Positions 16,662 to 27,911 are shown, counted from the stretch's first letter. The stretch: 64,000 bases of DNA from Streptococcus sanguinis (GCF_019929225.1 NZ_JAHZPA010000005.1:122334-186333); one strand, 5' to 3'. Translations and numbers: made by a program. Notes: generated from the sequence alone by a model not told the origin.

Positions 16662-17449
16662 CAGTAGTGCCCTCCTAAATCCGTCTTCAAAAAGCGCAGA
16701 GAGGTCATGCCGCCGATGACTAGTAACCATGCGCCTAGTATCAAGAGCCCTTGCAAGGGATTGTTAGCATATTGGGAAGTTGGCGTTGCAGCAAACAACT
16801 CTCCTGCTGGTTGTGGCAGATAAGCTCCCCAACTCGTGTGAGCTGCCAGGTAGTTTCCTAGATTATAGATCTGTGGCACGAGAAAAAGCAGAGGAACTAG
16901 CATGGTCCGAGCCAATAAACCTAACAAAAATGAAAGGATTCCTAATAGGGTTAGAGATAAGGTTTTCCACAAAATCAAACTCCAAGCTGCCTGATTGAGC
17001 AGAATCGGATCAAGCCCTTCCTTTCCTAAAGCCAGGTGCATGACCATATAACTACAGTAGATTGATAAAAAGCTACTGGCAAGAGAAAAGCAAGCAAAGG
17101 TCATGAGTTTCCCCACAAGCAACTTCAGGCGGTTATTACAGGTCAAGAGACTGGTTCTCAAGCTATGAGACTGAAATTCCATAGCTCCCAAAATTCCAGC
17201 TAAGATGACCAAAACCATGCCTGCCATAGAGGCACCATTGAGGCCTAGATATTCCAGCGGGTCAATGGCTTCTGCCAGACCGGGAACCGTCTCAGGTGTG
17301 GCATCCAAGCCGACAGATAAATACTGTCGGCCCTCTAGCCAGGATACGGCAGGCACCAATAGCAGCATGAAGGCCATACTCACTTTGAAAGCCTTGGTTG
17401 AACGGATTTTCAACCATTCTGAATGCAATAAGGACATCGTTTCTTTCAT
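16661..17449 (-). CDS. ABC-2 type permease, LanE/EpiE-like
   Basis: 262 residues, about six spans. The N-terminus SLLHSEWLKIRSTKAFKVSM is the usual amphipathic start of these permeases and closely resembles the N-terminus of the next gene (LLRSEWIKFRSYYF), so the two are probably ancient paralogues. The start lies one base after the ATPase stop codon. A large external loop at about 40-70 could contact a peptide substrate. Confidence 0.85.
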   Translation of the reverse strand: MKETMSLLHSEWLKIRSTKAFKVSMAFMLLLVPAVSWLEGRQYLSVGLDATPETVPGLAEAIDPLEYLGLNGASMAGMVLVILAGILGAMEFQSHSLRTSLLTCNNRLKLLVGKLMTFACFSLASSFLSIYCSYMVMHLALGKEGLDPILLNQAAWSLILWKTLSLTLLGILSFLLGLLARTMLVPLLFLVPQIYNLGNYLAAHTSWGAYLPQPAGELFAATPTSQYANNPLQGLLILGAWLLVIGGMTSLRFLKTDLGGHY

Positions 17450-17450
17450 C

Positions 17451-18158
17451 TTAAACCTCCTCTGTCAAATCAAAGAAGAGATCTTCTAGACTGTCTGAAT
17501 CTTGCAGCACCTCTTCCAATGGTCCCTGCTCAATAATTCGCCCATGATGAATCAAGACTACATCATCTGTCACCATTTGCACCTCTGATAGGATATGAGA
17601 AGATAGAAGTACCGTTTTCCCTAAATCAGCCTGCTGACGGATGAACTTTCTAAACCACTTGATCCCACTTGGATCCAGCCCATTGGTCGGCTCATCTAAT
17701 ATGAGAAACTGAGGATCACCCAGCAAAGCTGCTGCCAAACCCAAGCGTTGACCTTCCCCCAGAGACAGGCTTGACAAAAGGTCCTTCCTCTTATGAGTAA
17801 TTCCAGTCATCTCCAAAACCTCATCGATTCGAGACTTGGAAATAGCATTACTCGCCGCAATAATCCTCAAGTGGTCATAGACCTTTCGATTTGGCAGACC
17901 GCCAATGCCGTCAAAGGCTGCACCTACCGTTCTGAGCGGATAGGTCATTGACTGATAGGTTTGCCCATCAAAAGTCGCAGTTCCTGTTGTCGCCCGATCT
18001 AACCCCAACAAAATCCTCAAGGTCGAACTTTTCCCTGCACCATTTGGACCCAGAAAAGCTGTAATCCGCCCGCTTCTAGCTGTAAAAGAAATATCTTCTA
18101 AAATCTGCTTGCTCCCATGCTTTTTGCAGACTCCTTCTATTTTCACTATATGTTCCAT
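17451..18158 (-). CDS. ABC transporter ATP-binding protein, LanF/BcrA-like
   Basis: 235 residues. Walker A GPNGAGKS, ABC signature LSLGEGQRLGLA, Walker B FLILDEPTNGLDP, H-loop LLSSHIL. Where most importers have a Q-loop glutamine, this protein reads VGAAFDGIGG, with Asp at the expected place; an acidic residue there is common in BcrA/LanF-type exporters. First gene of the operon, driven by a promoter with OmpR-type direct repeats. The best inference is export of, or protection against, an antimicrobial peptide. Confidence 0.9.
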   Translation of the reverse strand: MEHIVKIEGVCKKHGSKQILEDISFTARSGRITAFLGPNGAGKSSTLRILLGLDRATTGTATFDGQTYQSMTYPLRTVGAAFDGIGGLPNRKVYDHLRIIAASNAISKSRIDEVLEMTGITHKRKDLLSSLSLGEGQRLGLAAALLGDPQFLILDEPTNGLDPSGIKWFRKFIRQQADLGKTVLLSSHILSEVQMVTDDVVLIHHGRIIEQGPLEEVLQDSDSLEDLFFDLTEEV

Positions 18159-18183
18159 ACTGAACTCCTTTTGATTTTTCTTT

Positions 18184-18215
18184 AGTATACAAGGGTAAGT
18201 TCAGAGAAAGTTCAG
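18184..18215 (-). promoter_or_regulatory. Probable activator-dependent promoter with 11-bp direct repeats
   Basis: On the minus strand CTGAACTT occurs twice (18215-18208 and 18204-18197), exactly 11 bases apart, and TATACT (18189-18184) follows seven bases later. There is no -35 match; the repeats occupy that region. This is the standard layout for an OmpR/PhoB-type activator, and the operon encodes one. Confidence 0.7.
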
Positions 18216-18221
18216 ACAATA

Positions 18222-18246
18222 AAAAAACTTGCCTTGCGACAAGCTT
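18222..18246 (-). terminator. Terminator of the folate operon
   Basis: AAGCTTG and CAAGTT form a short stem on the minus strand followed by seven T, immediately after the folBK gene. Confidence 0.65.
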
Positions 18247-18252
18247 CTTTTC

Positions 18253-19065
18253 TCATTTTTCAACCGCATCCCAGAGCTGGCGGATGCTTTTTTTCTGCAC
18301 CGGATCGACAAAGTGTGGAGCGATTTCCACCAAAGATTGCAAGACAAAAGCTCGCTCAGCCACATAAGGATGAGGAACAATCAAGTCCGGACTGTATATC
18401 TCCTCCTGCCCTATGTAAAGGATATCCAGATCAATCACACGAGGTCCCCATTTGATCTCCCGCACGCGCCCTAGATCCGCTTCGATAGCCAAGAGCGTCT
18501 GCATCAACTCCTCAGGATTGAGCCAGGTTTCAACTTCAACAACTTGATTGAGAAACGGATCCTGCTCAACGCCACCCCAAGGCTCTGTCTCAATGCGGCT
18601 TGATGCCTGCAAAATTCTTATATTTTGCTCGGCCATTTTTTCCAGAGCCGCATCCAGATTGGCAGCTGGGCTGCCTTGATTGCTGCCCAGAGCGATAAAA
18701 GCTTTCCGCTTCTGACGCACTAGCTTGACTGAGCAGGTCTCTAAAGGCAACGGCACCGGTGCCCAAGGCTTCTTGACCTCCAAGCTGACCTTTTGCACCA
18801 AAGGATGAGTCAGAAAAATCCGATCAATCAGCTTATAAGCCAGCGTCTCAATCAAGTCTTCCTTGCTTTCCTGACACCAGTGGGTCAAATTCTGAGCCAA
18901 TTCTCCATAGTGGATAGAAGCTGTCAGGTCGCCTGTTTTGGCAGCCCGAGTCATATCATAATCCAAAATCAGATCCAGCACAAAACGCTGGCCCAATTCC
19001 TTCTCTGCTCCAAACAGACCGTGATAAGCATATACTTCCAAATCCTTTATGCGCAGCTGATCCAT
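18253..19065 (-). CDS. sulD: Bifunctional dihydroneopterin aldolase / HPPK (FolB-FolK fusion)
   Basis: 270 residues with two catalytic domains in series. Residues 1-115 are a FolB aldolase ([51 protein letters not shown]). Residues about 119-270 are a FolK pyrophosphokinase ([70 protein letters not shown]). The two steps convert dihydroneopterin to 6-hydroxymethyl-dihydropterin pyrophosphate, the pterin substrate of FolP. The same fusion (SulD) is known in S. pneumoniae. Confidence 0.95.
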   Translation of the reverse strand: MDQLRIKDLEVYAYHGLFGAEKELGQRFVLDLILDYDMTRAAKTGDLTASIHYGELAQNLTHWCQESKEDLIETLAYKLIDRIFLTHPLVQKVSLEVKKPWAPVPLPLETCSVKLVRQKRKAFIALGSNQGSPAANLDAALEKMAEQNIRILQASSRIETEPWGGVEQDPFLNQVVEVETWLNPEELMQTLLAIEADLGRVREIKWGPRVIDLDILYIGQEEIYSPDLIVPHPYVAERAFVLQSLVEIAPHFVDPVQKKSIRQLWDAVEK

Positions 19066-19152
19066 TCTCTTGTCCTTTCTGATTCAAGTTTCTGCATTTT
19101 ATCCTTGATAAAACTATCTAACCTTTCCTAACATGCTCCACCACTGATAAGA

Positions 19153-19707
19153 TCAATGTCCCATCAGCTTGTAAGCTTCATTTTTCAGATCCTTATCCGT
19201 CGCTAAAACGCCACGCGCTGCTGTAGTAACCGTTGCAGTGCCAGGCTTTCTGACTCCGCGCATATTCATACACATATGCTCAGCTTCCACCCAGACCAGA
19301 GCCCCTTGAGCACCCAGATAGTCCATCAAGGCCTCAGCAATCTCTACGGTCAATCGCTCTTGAATCTGCGGTTTCTTGGCATAGACTTCTACCGTTCGGG
19401 CCAGCTTGGACAGGCCTGCTACCCGACCATTAGGCACATAGGCGATGTGAACCTTCCCGTAAAATGGCAGGAAGTGGTGCTCACACATGGAATGAAAGAA
19501 AATATCCTTCTCCACTACCATATTATTGTCAATGATTTCAAAAGACTTGGCCAGATGCTCCTCAGCAGTCTCGCCCAGCCCAGCAAAGATTTCCTGGTAC
19601 ATTTTAGCAATGCGCTGTGGCGTCTCCTGCAAGCCTTCGCGGCTTCCGTCTTCTCCAACCGCCTCAATAATCTGGGCAACAGCTGCTTCAATTTTCTTCG
19701 TGTCCAT
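19153..19707 (-). CDS. folE: GTP cyclohydrolase I
   Basis: 184 residues, first committed step of folate synthesis: GTP to 7,8-dihydroneopterin triphosphate and formate. Zinc ligands are visible in [15 protein letters not shown] and [37 protein letters not shown] is the other conserved block. The start at 19707 is preceded by ATAGGAGCATAT and overlaps folC by 20 bases; the longer reading to 19770 would overlap by 83. Confidence 0.95.
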   Translation of the reverse strand: MDTKKIEAAVAQIIEAVGEDGSREGLQETPQRIAKMYQEIFAGLGETAEEHLAKSFEIIDNNMVVEKDIFFHSMCEHHFLPFYGKVHIAYVPNGRVAGLSKLARTVEVYAKKPQIQERLTVEIAEALMDYLGAQGALVWVEAEHMCMNMRGVRKPGTATVTTAARGVLATDKDLKNEAYKLMGH

Positions 19708-21082
19708 ATATGCTCCTATGTTCATTTTTATTTTTTGATAATTGACTTGACTGAGAAGGACGCTCAGCAAAGTCTAACTTGCAATCCTCAAGGATTGATT
19801 TTCTAACCTGAGCCAGAAAATAAAGAGAACCCGTGATCAACAAAAGTTCATCTGACTCATGCTCTACTGCTAAATAATCTGCTAAATAATCCGGCCATTC
19901 TTTGTAAGACAGGCCTTGCTGCTCAGCCAAGGCTTGCATACTTTCTTTAGAAAAACTCCGCGGATCAGCAAAGGCTGTCAAGCTTATAGCTGCTTTGGGA
20001 ATCTTTTGCAGCAGCTCCACCATATCATCCAAGGCCTTGGTTTGGATACAAGCAAATAAAATGTGCTTCTTATAAGTCGGATAATGCTGGTCCAATGTCG
20101 CTGCTAACGACCGCAGAGCATGAGGATTATGGGCTCCATCCAGAAGAATAAGCGGCTGATCCAATATTCTTTCCAAACGCCCAGGCCATACAGCAGCAAG
20201 CAAGGCCCTCTCAACATCTGCTTTTGTCAATAAGGTCAGCGACTGTAGCTGACAGTATAGGTCACACAAGTGCAGAGCCAGTCCAGCATTATCTGCCTGA
20301 TGCAGTCCCATCAGAGCTGTTTGATACGAGTCTTTGGCCCGATAGGCATTCGAAAAGGAAAAGCACTCCCCCTCCTCTGACTCTTGATGTTCCACTTGAT
20401 AGTCTTGAGACCAAGAAAAGAGCGGAGCATCTTTTTCAGCAGCCTTTTGCTCGACTACTGCCAGAGCCTCTGGCTCCAACCTACCAGTCACAATAGGGAC
20501 TCTAGGCTTGATAATGCCAGCTTTCTGCTGGGCAATAGCCTCTAGACTGTCACCTAGCAAGGCTACATGATCCAGACCGACTGTCGTGATAGCAGTAAGC
20601 AAAGGCTGACAGACATTGGTACTGTCCAAAAGCCCACCCATGCCGACCTCGATAATAGCCACATCCACCTGCTGCTGGACAAAATAATCATAAGCTAGAG
20701 CAGTCACAATCTCAAATTCAGTCACCCCCTGCAAGCTAGAGTCTGTCGCATGCTGGGCTAAGAGGTCCTGATAAAGGCTCAGCAATCGCTGAAGGTCTTG
20801 GTCGGAAATAGCATTGCCATTAATGGCAATCTGCTCATTGTAGCTGACTAGGTAGGGAGAGGTGAAAGTGCCAACACGCAGGGCTCGCACCTCCAAAAGT
20901 TGGCGCAGATGGGCAATGGTCGAGCCCTTGCCATTAGTCCCTGCAATATGGATGACTGGCAGCCGCAAATGCGGATTCCCCCGCAGCTCCAGCAAACGCT
21001 CCATCCGCTCCAAGCCAAAATTGGGACTGGCTGTCCGATAGGCTTCCAGCCAACTTAAATCAGGTAATTCTTGTTTTTTCAT
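19688..21082 (-). CDS. folC: Folylpolyglutamate synthase / dihydrofolate synthase
   Basis: 464 residues. Mur-ligase fold: the ATP loop [55 protein letters not shown], and [16 protein letters not shown] in the C-terminal ligase domain. It adds glutamate to dihydropteroate and extends folate with polyglutamate. It is longer at the C-terminus than many homologues: the last 30 residues or so are hydrophilic and overlap the folE start. The start is one base after the folP stop. Confidence 0.93.
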   Translation of the reverse strand: MKKQELPDLSWLEAYRTASPNFGLERMERLLELRGNPHLRLPVIHIAGTNGKGSTIAHLRQLLEVRALRVGTFTSPYLVSYNEQIAINGNAISDQDLQRLLSLYQDLLAQHATDSSLQGVTEFEIVTALAYDYFVQQQVDVAIIEVGMGGLLDSTNVCQPLLTAITTVGLDHVALLGDSLEAIAQQKAGIIKPRVPIVTGRLEPEALAVVEQKAAEKDAPLFSWSQDYQVEHQESEEGECFSFSNAYRAKDSYQTALMGLHQADNAGLALHLCDLYCQLQSLTLLTKADVERALLAAVWPGRLERILDQPLILLDGAHNPHALRSLAATLDQHYPTYKKHILFACIQTKALDDMVELLQKIPKAAISLTAFADPRSFSKESMQALAEQQGLSYKEWPDYLADYLAVEHESDELLLITGSLYFLAQVRKSILEDCKLDFAERPSQSSQLSKNKNEHRSIYGHEEN

Positions 21083-21083
21083 C

Positions 21084-22222
<1,139 letters not shown>

Positions 22223-22230
22223 AACACTTT

Positions 22231-22869
22231 CTAAAAGCAAAAGGGTAAAAGGCTGAGAATAATCATATTTCTGAGAATATGGGCCAGCATAGACAGCTCC
22301 AAACGCTGAAAATAAGGCCTGAGGAGATGGGCAAAGACTAGTCCCAAAACTAGATAGGAGAGAAAACACAGAGTTTCCTGAAGATTTTTCGCAAGGGAAA
22401 AGCAGAGCAAACCTAGTGCAATCCCCCAGCTCTTCCGATAGCGAAGAGAGGAGGCCTCGTCAATAAATTTCGGTGCCGCAGGGGATAAAACGACGATGTC
22501 AATCCCCAGAAGCAAAAGAGAAGATGACAGAAAACTCTCCGTCAGCATCTGCTCCACCGCCTGTCCTGACTGCACCTCCTTGCCACACAGCAGAAGAACC
22601 CCCGCAGCATTGACCAAAATCATCAAAAAATACAAGAAAAGCAAGTGTCGATAGTTGCTTGACTGCCGCAGGGAACCTTTGATTTCCTGAAGTTCTCTGG
22701 AAAAATAAAAGGCACAACAAAAAAGCAACCCCAGCAAGCCCACCATAAAAAGCAGATTAGCCTGACTAAAGACCAAGCGATGAGGCATTGGATGAAACAT
22801 GAGTAGCAGTCCCGTCTGAGTCAACATAGCCAGTAATAACAATTGAATGATTTTCTCTAATTTCAGCAT
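22231..22869 (-). CDS. Degenerate CPBP-like membrane protein without catalytic motifs
   Basis: 212 residues, about six hydrophobic spans. The C-terminal block FQRLELSMLAHILRNMIILS matches position for position the C-terminus of the neighbouring CPBP protein (FKRLEMSILAHMLRNGVAVL), showing common descent. The EExxxR and FxxxH motifs that define CPBP proteases are missing here; the region reads SLAKNLQETLCFLSYLVLGL. It may therefore be a non-catalytic paralogue or a decaying copy. The frame is intact. Confidence 0.65.
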   Translation of the reverse strand: MLKLEKIIQLLLLAMLTQTGLLLMFHPMPHRLVFSQANLLFMVGLLGLLFCCAFYFSRELQEIKGSLRQSSNYRHLLFLYFLMILVNAAGVLLLCGKEVQSGQAVEQMLTESFLSSSLLLLGIDIVVLSPAAPKFIDEASSLRYRKSWGIALGLLCFSLAKNLQETLCFLSYLVLGLVFAHLLRPYFQRLELSMLAHILRNMIILSLLPFCF

Positions 22870-22960
22870 ATTCTCTCCATTCTTCTCTTATCATTATAGA
22901 AGAAGTAAGAGCAAGCTGGGAGAAATCCCCTCAAATGTCCTAATTTGTGCCTCAAATGAC

Positions 22961-22985
22961 AAAAAAGCAGATATTCTCTGCTTTC
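22961..22985 (-). terminator. Terminator of the CPBP protease gene
   Basis: AAAGCAGA-GAATA-TCTGCTTT followed by a T run on the minus strand. Confidence 0.8.
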
Positions 22986-23663
22986 CTACTTGTTCACCAA
23001 ACCTGTCAGTATCATGATGAGTACTGCAACTCCATTTCTCAACATGTGTGCCAAAATAGACATTTCCAAACGCTTAAATATATAAGCAACCGCAGCTAAA
23101 ACAGCACCCATACCTGCATATATAACAAAACTGCCGATATTGGTCGGGCCATGAAAAAGACCGAAAAGAATGACTCCTACAACCAATCCCCAAACATAAT
23201 GCTTGGTAAAAATCTTCTGAGGAATCAAGCCACGAAAGACCACCTCTTCCAAAATAGGAGCCTGAATCACGGCACCTACCACTAATAAAATCTTGGGTAC
23301 ATGCTGAAATAAAGCATTCAAGGCATCCTGATTAGCAGTAGAAATGGCCTGACCTTCCAGCAGCATGATAATTGCTCCCAGCATGTTGACGCCAATCATG
23401 ACAACATTAGAAACAGCTAACCAGCCAAACGAAGACCATTTAAAAAAGCTAAAGTCAAGGCTCAGCAGTTCTTCTTGCTTAGCCATTCTCAGAACAAAAA
23501 AGACAATCAAAAGATATGCAACCAGCACAAAGATAGTCTGTCCAGCTGAAAAACTCTTCTCAGAAGATGTCATTTGCCGGATAAATATAAATGATATCTG
23601 GCTGAGAAATAAGACAAACAAAGTCAGTAGGATGTACTCTAATTTTTTTAGAATTGCTTTCAT
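22986..23663 (-). CDS. CPBP family intramembrane metalloprotease (CAAX/Abi)
   Basis: 225 residues from the ATG at 23663, which has AAAGGAGGAAGAT upstream; the longer reading to 23816 lacks this. About seven hydrophobic spans. The three CPBP motifs are present: EEVVFRG (motif 1), FGLFHG (motif 2) and the late LAHMLRN histidine. Streptococcal members act in bacteriocin self-immunity or in processing of membrane peptides; the substrate is not visible here. A degenerate paralogue follows downstream. Confidence 0.85.
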   Translation of the reverse strand: MKAILKKLEYILLTLFVLFLSQISFIFIRQMTSSEKSFSAGQTIFVLVAYLLIVFFVLRMAKQEELLSLDFSFFKWSSFGWLAVSNVVMIGVNMLGAIIMLLEGQAISTANQDALNALFQHVPKILLVVGAVIQAPILEEVVFRGLIPQKIFTKHYVWGLVVGVILFGLFHGPTNIGSFVIYAGMGAVLAAVAYIFKRLEMSILAHMLRNGVAVLIMILTGLVNK

Positions 23664-23838
23664 ATCTTCCTCCTTTTCCTTCCTAGTATAGCTCAATTTT
23701 CTTATTTTGTATAGACAATTCTTAACTGCAAGCATTTTATATATCACGTATTGAGAGCCAATACTGATAGTGACTATGAGAACGAATCGCTCAATGTTTT
23801 CAAGGCCAGCAACCAAGAAAATCCTTTCTTAAAGCATA

Positions 23839-23867
23839 TAAAAAGCCCAGTCAAACTGAGCTTTTGG
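23839..23867 (-). terminator. Terminator of ackA
   Basis: AAAAGCTCAGT-TTG-ACTGGGCTTTT on the minus strand, with a T-rich continuation, directly after the ackA stop. Confidence 0.75.
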
Positions 23868-23869
23868 AT

Positions 23870-25063
23870 TTATTGAGTTTTAAAACGTTCAACTTCACGC
23901 GCGATGACCAATTCTTCGTCAGTCGGGATAACCAAGACTTTGACCTTGGCATCAGGACTGGAAATCACGCCCTCTGCACCACGCACATTCTTTTCTAGAT
24001 CTACGTTACAGCCAAACCAAGAAATACCATTAATAACCAGTTCACGAATGGTCACAGAATTTTCACCGATTCCTGCGGTAAAGATGATAGCATCAGCTCC
24101 ATTCAAGACGGCAAGATACTGACCAATGTATTTTTGAATCCGGTCTACAAAAATGTCGTTGGCTAATTGAGCCTTGGCATCACCTGCCCGCATCGCCTCA
24201 TGGATATCACGCATATCACTTGACTTCTCAGAAACTCCAAGCAAGCCAGATTCACGATTCAAAACGCGGCTAATATCTTCCGGAGTATTAAAGTCATCTG
24301 TGTATTGCATCAGGTAAGGAATGATAGCTGGGTCGATATCCCCAGTCCGCGTTCCCATCATGACGCCGCCAAGTGGTGTGAATCCCATAGAGGTATCTAC
24401 AGAAACGCCCTTGTCAACTGCTGTGATGGAAGCTCCATTACCGATATGGCAGGTGATAAGCTTGAGTTCTTCAATCGGACGACCCAAAACTTTAGCAGCT
24501 TCTTTCGCTACATACTCATGGCTGGTACCGTGAGCTCCGTACTTGCGAACCTTATTTTCAGTGTAATATTTAGTCGGAATCGGATAGCGATAAGCTTTTT
24601 CTGGCATAGTTGTATGGAAAGAGGTGTCAAAGACTACCACGCTGGTGATGTCTGGCAGAATTTCTCTAAACGCACGGATGCCTGCAGCGTTGGCTGGATT
24701 ATGCAATGGAGCCAGAAGAGACAACTCCTCTACCTTTTGAATCACTTCTTCATCAACAAGGGCTGAATCCTTAAAGTATTCACCGCCAGCCACAACACGA
24801 TGGCCCACACCGGTAATCTCATCATAAGATTCAATGATATTAAAGCGTTTCAAATCATCCAGCAAAATTTTTACGGCCTGCGTGTGATCTTCAATATCAA
24901 GAACCTGCTTCTCTGACCGACCGTCAAATTTCACTGTTGAAATAGAATCCTTGAGACCAATCCGTTCCAGCAAGCCCTTAGCCAAGACCTTTTCTTCTGG
25001 CATCTGATAAAGTTGCCATTTTAAGCTTGAGCTTCCTGCATTAATAGAAATTGTTTTCGACAT
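23870..25063 (-). CDS. ackA: Acetate kinase
   Basis: 397 residues, the normal length. Signatures [18 protein letters not shown] at the N-terminus, [29 protein letters not shown] and [18 protein letters not shown] are all present. It makes ATP and acetate from acetyl phosphate. It sits 36 bases after the methyltransferase gene at the end of the comY cluster, as in other streptococci, so it may receive transcripts from the competence operon as well as its own promoter. Confidence 0.97.
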   Translation of the reverse strand: MSKTISINAGSSSLKWQLYQMPEEKVLAKGLLERIGLKDSISTVKFDGRSEKQVLDIEDHTQAVKILLDDLKRFNIIESYDEITGVGHRVVAGGEYFKDSALVDEEVIQKVEELSLLAPLHNPANAAGIRAFREILPDITSVVVFDTSFHTTMPEKAYRYPIPTKYYTENKVRKYGAHGTSHEYVAKEAAKVLGRPIEELKLITCHIGNGASITAVDKGVSVDTSMGFTPLGGVMMGTRTGDIDPAIIPYLMQYTDDFNTPEDISRVLNRESGLLGVSEKSSDMRDIHEAMRAGDAKAQLANDIFVDRIQKYIGQYLAVLNGADAIIFTAGIGENSVTIRELVINGISWFGCNVDLEKNVRGAEGVISSPDAKVKVLVIPTDEELVIAREVERFKTQ

Positions 25064-25099
25064 TTCTTCACCTCTTTAAGCGTTTTCAAAATCATTATA

Positions 25100-26065
25100 T
25101 CAAAATTTTGTTTGAATTTCACTATCTTTGTACCAGTTTTGAAAACTTTGGCGGAATTTAAACATTTCATCATGATCCTGCAAATCCCGCAGAGGATAGA
25201 TAAAAGGCTGAACGTTGTTAGCTTCTTGCTTCCTCAAGACAAAAAGAGTTTTGGCATGCTTGCTGCTTGAGAAAATAGACTCTGGCAAAGTTATCATCGC
25301 GATAAACTGAGCCTTAGCTAGGAGCCATTTTTTCAGCAACGGAGCTTGAGCGCTGGTCAAGAGGTCATTTGGCGCCAGAAATATAGCATAACCACCTGGC
25401 TTCAGATATTTGAGTGATTGCTCCATCAGGAGATGATGGGCATAAGTGTGCTCATCCGGACTAGCCACTTCATAGCGGGAGGCGATACTGTCGTCTGGAT
25501 AATAACCAACCGGTAAATCACTGATAATGATATCACTCTCTTTCAGAACCTGAGGTCGAACTGCATCCCCCTGAGCAAAGTGAGCCTTAGAGTTCATAAC
25601 CTCTGCAATGCTGGCAGAAAGGTCAATTAATAAATCATCTAGCTCCAGACCTAAGTAGTCAATCTTCTTTTGGGTATGATTGAGAACAGTCTCCGTCAAA
25701 TTTCCAGTCCCGCTGCCGATTTCTAATACATCAGCTTCCTCTCCGTGAGCTAGCTGGTCCAGCAGGAAAGTAATCAGAAAACCAATTGTATCAGGAGTGA
25801 ACTGATGGTTGACCTGCATGGGCTCCGTCTGGGCAGCCTTCATCAGGATAAACTGATAGGCTCTCCGCCACTCTTCCTTGGTCAAATGCAGAGCGCGGAT
25901 TTTTTCATCGTTGACCAGAACTTCTTGTAAGTCAGTATCTCCATCTAGGTAAATGCCGTTCTGCTCAATCAGAGCATCGTAAAAATTGGTCGCCAGAGTG
26001 TTTTGGATATTCTGGACGTTTTCGAGAATCAGAGTATAAGCTTGTTCTATCTTTTCAAAATTCAT
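25100..26065 (-). CDS. comYH: Class I SAM-dependent DNA methyltransferase-like protein (ComYH)
   Basis: 321 residues. SAM-binding loop VLEIGSGTGNLTETV; the catalytic-position motif reads IIISDLPVGYYPDD where N6-adenine methyltransferases have (N/D)PP(Y/F). TPDTIGFLITFLLDQLA resembles the segment before the SAM domain in type I HsdM-like enzymes. It lies 81 bases after comYG and before ackA, the conserved comY order. Its substrate is unknown to me. Confidence 0.85.
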   Translation of the reverse strand: MNFEKIEQAYTLILENVQNIQNTLATNFYDALIEQNGIYLDGDTDLQEVLVNDEKIRALHLTKEEWRRAYQFILMKAAQTEPMQVNHQFTPDTIGFLITFLLDQLAHGEEADVLEIGSGTGNLTETVLNHTQKKIDYLGLELDDLLIDLSASIAEVMNSKAHFAQGDAVRPQVLKESDIIISDLPVGYYPDDSIASRYEVASPDEHTYAHHLLMEQSLKYLKPGGYAIFLAPNDLLTSAQAPLLKKWLLAKAQFIAMITLPESIFSSSKHAKTLFVLRKQEANNVQPFIYPLRDLQDHDEMFKFRQSFQNWYKDSEIQTKF

Positions 26066-26146
26066 GGAATCCTCCGTTCATCCTATCATACCAAAAATAA
26101 GGCCCCTTTCCAAGATATATAAAATTACAAAGATTTTACAGTTATA

Positions 26147-26539
26147 TTAGTCCGACTTACCAGCTTCGTCCGAAATTGCTTTCTCTTTTTTGTCAGTTGG
26201 TTTCTTGTCTTCCTTAGCTTTCTCCTCCTCCTTCTTAGAAATGGTAAAAGTAAAGGAATAGGAATGCCCGCTGCTGAGCTGACTGCTGATTTCCAGTTCC
26301 TTCCCTTCCTTACGGTAGGCCGCCTTGCCTTGCTCAAACTCCATCTCACCGCTATCATCCTTGGCTGTAGCTTTTGTCAGAACTGCCATTGCATAGGCTT
26401 CCGTCCTTTCCCTGTTGAAAAGCTGCAAACGCTGACTGCTGACTTGACGGTTGAGATAAAACTGCAGGAGCAGGCTAAAGACTGCGGCCATCAGCAGCGC
26501 ATACAGTAAAATACCTGCCTCAACTTTCTTCTTCCACAC
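26147..26539 (-). CDS. comYG: Competence pseudopilus protein ComYG
   Basis: 130 residues. One N-terminal hydrophobic helix (about 8-27, [20 protein letters not shown]) follows a Lys-rich start, without a clear prepilin cleavage site. The C-terminus is an unusual Lys/Glu-rich tail ([20 protein letters not shown]). It overlaps comYF by 20 bases and is the last pilus gene. Equivalent to ComGG/CglG, a minor component of the transformation pilus. Confidence 0.85.
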   Translation of the reverse strand: MWKKKVEAGILLYALLMAAVFSLLLQFYLNRQVSSQRLQLFNRERTEAYAMAVLTKATAKDDSGEMEFEQGKAAYRKEGKELEISSQLSSGHSYSFTFTISKKEEEKAKEDKKPTDKKEKAISDEAGKSD

Positions 26540-26957
26540 GATAGACGAACTCCCTCTCTAAGCCTTTTTCAAAGCGAAAATGAAGATGGACAAGCTTACC
26601 GTCCTGACGCACATCAGCTGCTTCCAAACCATAAATCATCGGCTGGTAGCCGCGACCACTCTTATCTGTTTTACGGAAATCATCGCCCTTAGATTTACCC
26701 AAGGCCAGGTCCCTGCCATCTTGTCTGATGTAGATTTTATTGTCTTCTACCTTGTCAAATTGACTTCGAGAAAGCTCCGTCTCCAGTTGGTCGGTAAACA
26801 AAAGCCACTCTTGCTGCTGATTGTTTTCCTGCTGATGCAGTTCTGAAGATAAGAGCTGGGTCATGGCCTGAAAGACTAACACACCGCCACTGAGAACCAG
26901 CAAGGCTACTAAAGCCTCCAAGAGAGTAAAGGCCTTGACTTTAAGGTTTTTGGACAC
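26520..26957 (-). CDS. comYF: Minor prepilin ComYF
   Basis: 145 residues with a prepilin N-terminus: [20 protein letters not shown], where cleavage before Phe is expected from the family. A soluble domain ([40 protein letters not shown]) follows, as in ComGF. It overlaps comYE by 17 bases. Probably a minor subunit at the pilus tip or in assembly. Confidence 0.87.
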   Translation of the reverse strand: MSKNLKVKAFTLLEALVALLVLSGGVLVFQAMTQLLSSELHQQENNQQQEWLLFTDQLETELSRSQFDKVEDNKIYIRQDGRDLALGKSKGDDFRKTDKSGRGYQPMIYGLEAADVRQDGKLVHLHFRFEKGLEREFVYRVEEES

Positions 26958-27234
26958 GGATGACTACCTCCCCTTCGTGATAGACTAGCAGCTGCTTATC
27001 TGTCTTAAGCTGACGCACAGCAATTCCATTGATATGAAGCTCTTCTTGTCCTGTTTGCAGGGCCATACGAGCTATCCGAAGCACCTCTTCCTGCTGCAGA
27101 AGGATCTGCTGCTCTTTACGAGACCGGCTAATCTGGCCCAGAAGCAGACTGGCAATAGCCGCAAAAACTGCCATGGCTACCAGAGCTTCCAGCAGAATGC
27201 TAGCTTGAAGATGTCGTCTTTTTAAACTTGCCAT
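26941..27234 (-). CDS. comYE: Minor prepilin ComYE
   Basis: 97 residues from ATG 27234, giving [20 protein letters not shown], a prepilin-type leader and hydrophobic helix. The longer frame to 27426 would add 64 residues that look like comYD read in another frame. It overlaps comYD by 35 bases. The short soluble part ([20 protein letters not shown]) fits ComGE. Confidence 0.82.
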   Translation of the reverse strand: MASLKRRHLQASILLEALVAMAVFAAIASLLLGQISRSRKEQQILLQQEEVLRIARMALQTGQEELHINGIAVRQLKTDKQLLVYHEGEVVIRVQKP

Positions 27235-27634
27235 TGCCCATATAAAGCTGGTAAACAACTGTCCTGTCCTCCGTCTGAAAAGTAATTTTGCTGAGCGATG
27301 AATTTCCCCCAGCCCGGTCAAACTGAATGACCTGCTGCTCATGTTCCTGCAAAGTTTGTGGAAAATCCAGCTCTTGATAGCCATTGGAAATCTGCCGTCC
27401 TGAAATCTTGATAGAAAGCTTCTCATGCCCAGCTAAGCTCAGCCTCTGCGTCTCCTGATAGAGCCGCTCAAATTCTAAAAAGAAGAGTTGCTCTTGAACC
27501 TGATTGAAGCCAGCCCTCACCGAGCCAGATAAGCCTAGTAGTAGAAAACTAACGACAAAAAGAACGAGGAGACTTTCCAGCAGCGTAAAAGCCTTAATTG
27601 GCAACCGTTTGAGTTTCACCACTGTGTTTTCCAT
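27200..27634 (-). CDS. comYD: Minor prepilin ComYD
   Basis: 144 residues. The prepilin signal KRLPIKAFTLLESLLVLFVV shows the Glu at +5 after the predicted cleavage. The soluble domain is typical of ComGD in length. The start lies inside comYC (41-base overlap). Part of the DNA-uptake pilus. Confidence 0.87.
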   Translation of the reverse strand: MENTVVKLKRLPIKAFTLLESLLVLFVVSFLLLGLSGSVRAGFNQVQEQLFFLEFERLYQETQRLSLAGHEKLSIKISGRQISNGYQELDFPQTLQEHEQQVIQFDRAGGNSSLSKITFQTEDRTVVYQLYMGNGKFKKTTSSS

Positions 27635-27911
27635 AGTAAGCCTTATAAGAATCTGCCTGCTTCTGGCTAATATTTCCTGCGCTGACCAGCTTGCTCAGAC
27701 TAGCCTTTTCATTGGTATTCTTCAATTCATACAGCTCCGCCTGGCTTTCTACTACCTTGACCACCGCTGCAGTTCCTGTATCTGAAACAGCATCTTTTTG
27801 CTTGGTCAGATTAGGCACAAAGAGCAGCAAGAGTACGCTGATAACCAGTAAGACAATCAGCATTTCCACAAGGGTGAATGCTTGAACTTTTAAGGTATTA
27901 AGTTTTTTCAT
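27594..27911 (-). CDS. comYC: Major competence pilin ComYC
   Basis: 105 residues starting at 27911, where ATG overlaps the comYB stop (TAATG). The leader MKKLNTLKVQAFTLVEMLIV is the class III prepilin type, cleaved before Phe by the prepilin peptidase. The remaining 90 residues match ComGC in length (VPNLTKQKDAVSDTGTAAVV). It builds the pilus fibre that captures DNA. The upstream extension to 28052 belongs to the comYB coding region. Confidence 0.92.
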   Translation of the reverse strand: MKKLNTLKVQAFTLVEMLIVLLVISVLLLLFVPNLTKQKDAVSDTGTAAVVKVVESQAELYELKNTNEKASLSKLVSAGNISQKQADSYKAYYGKHSGETQTVAN

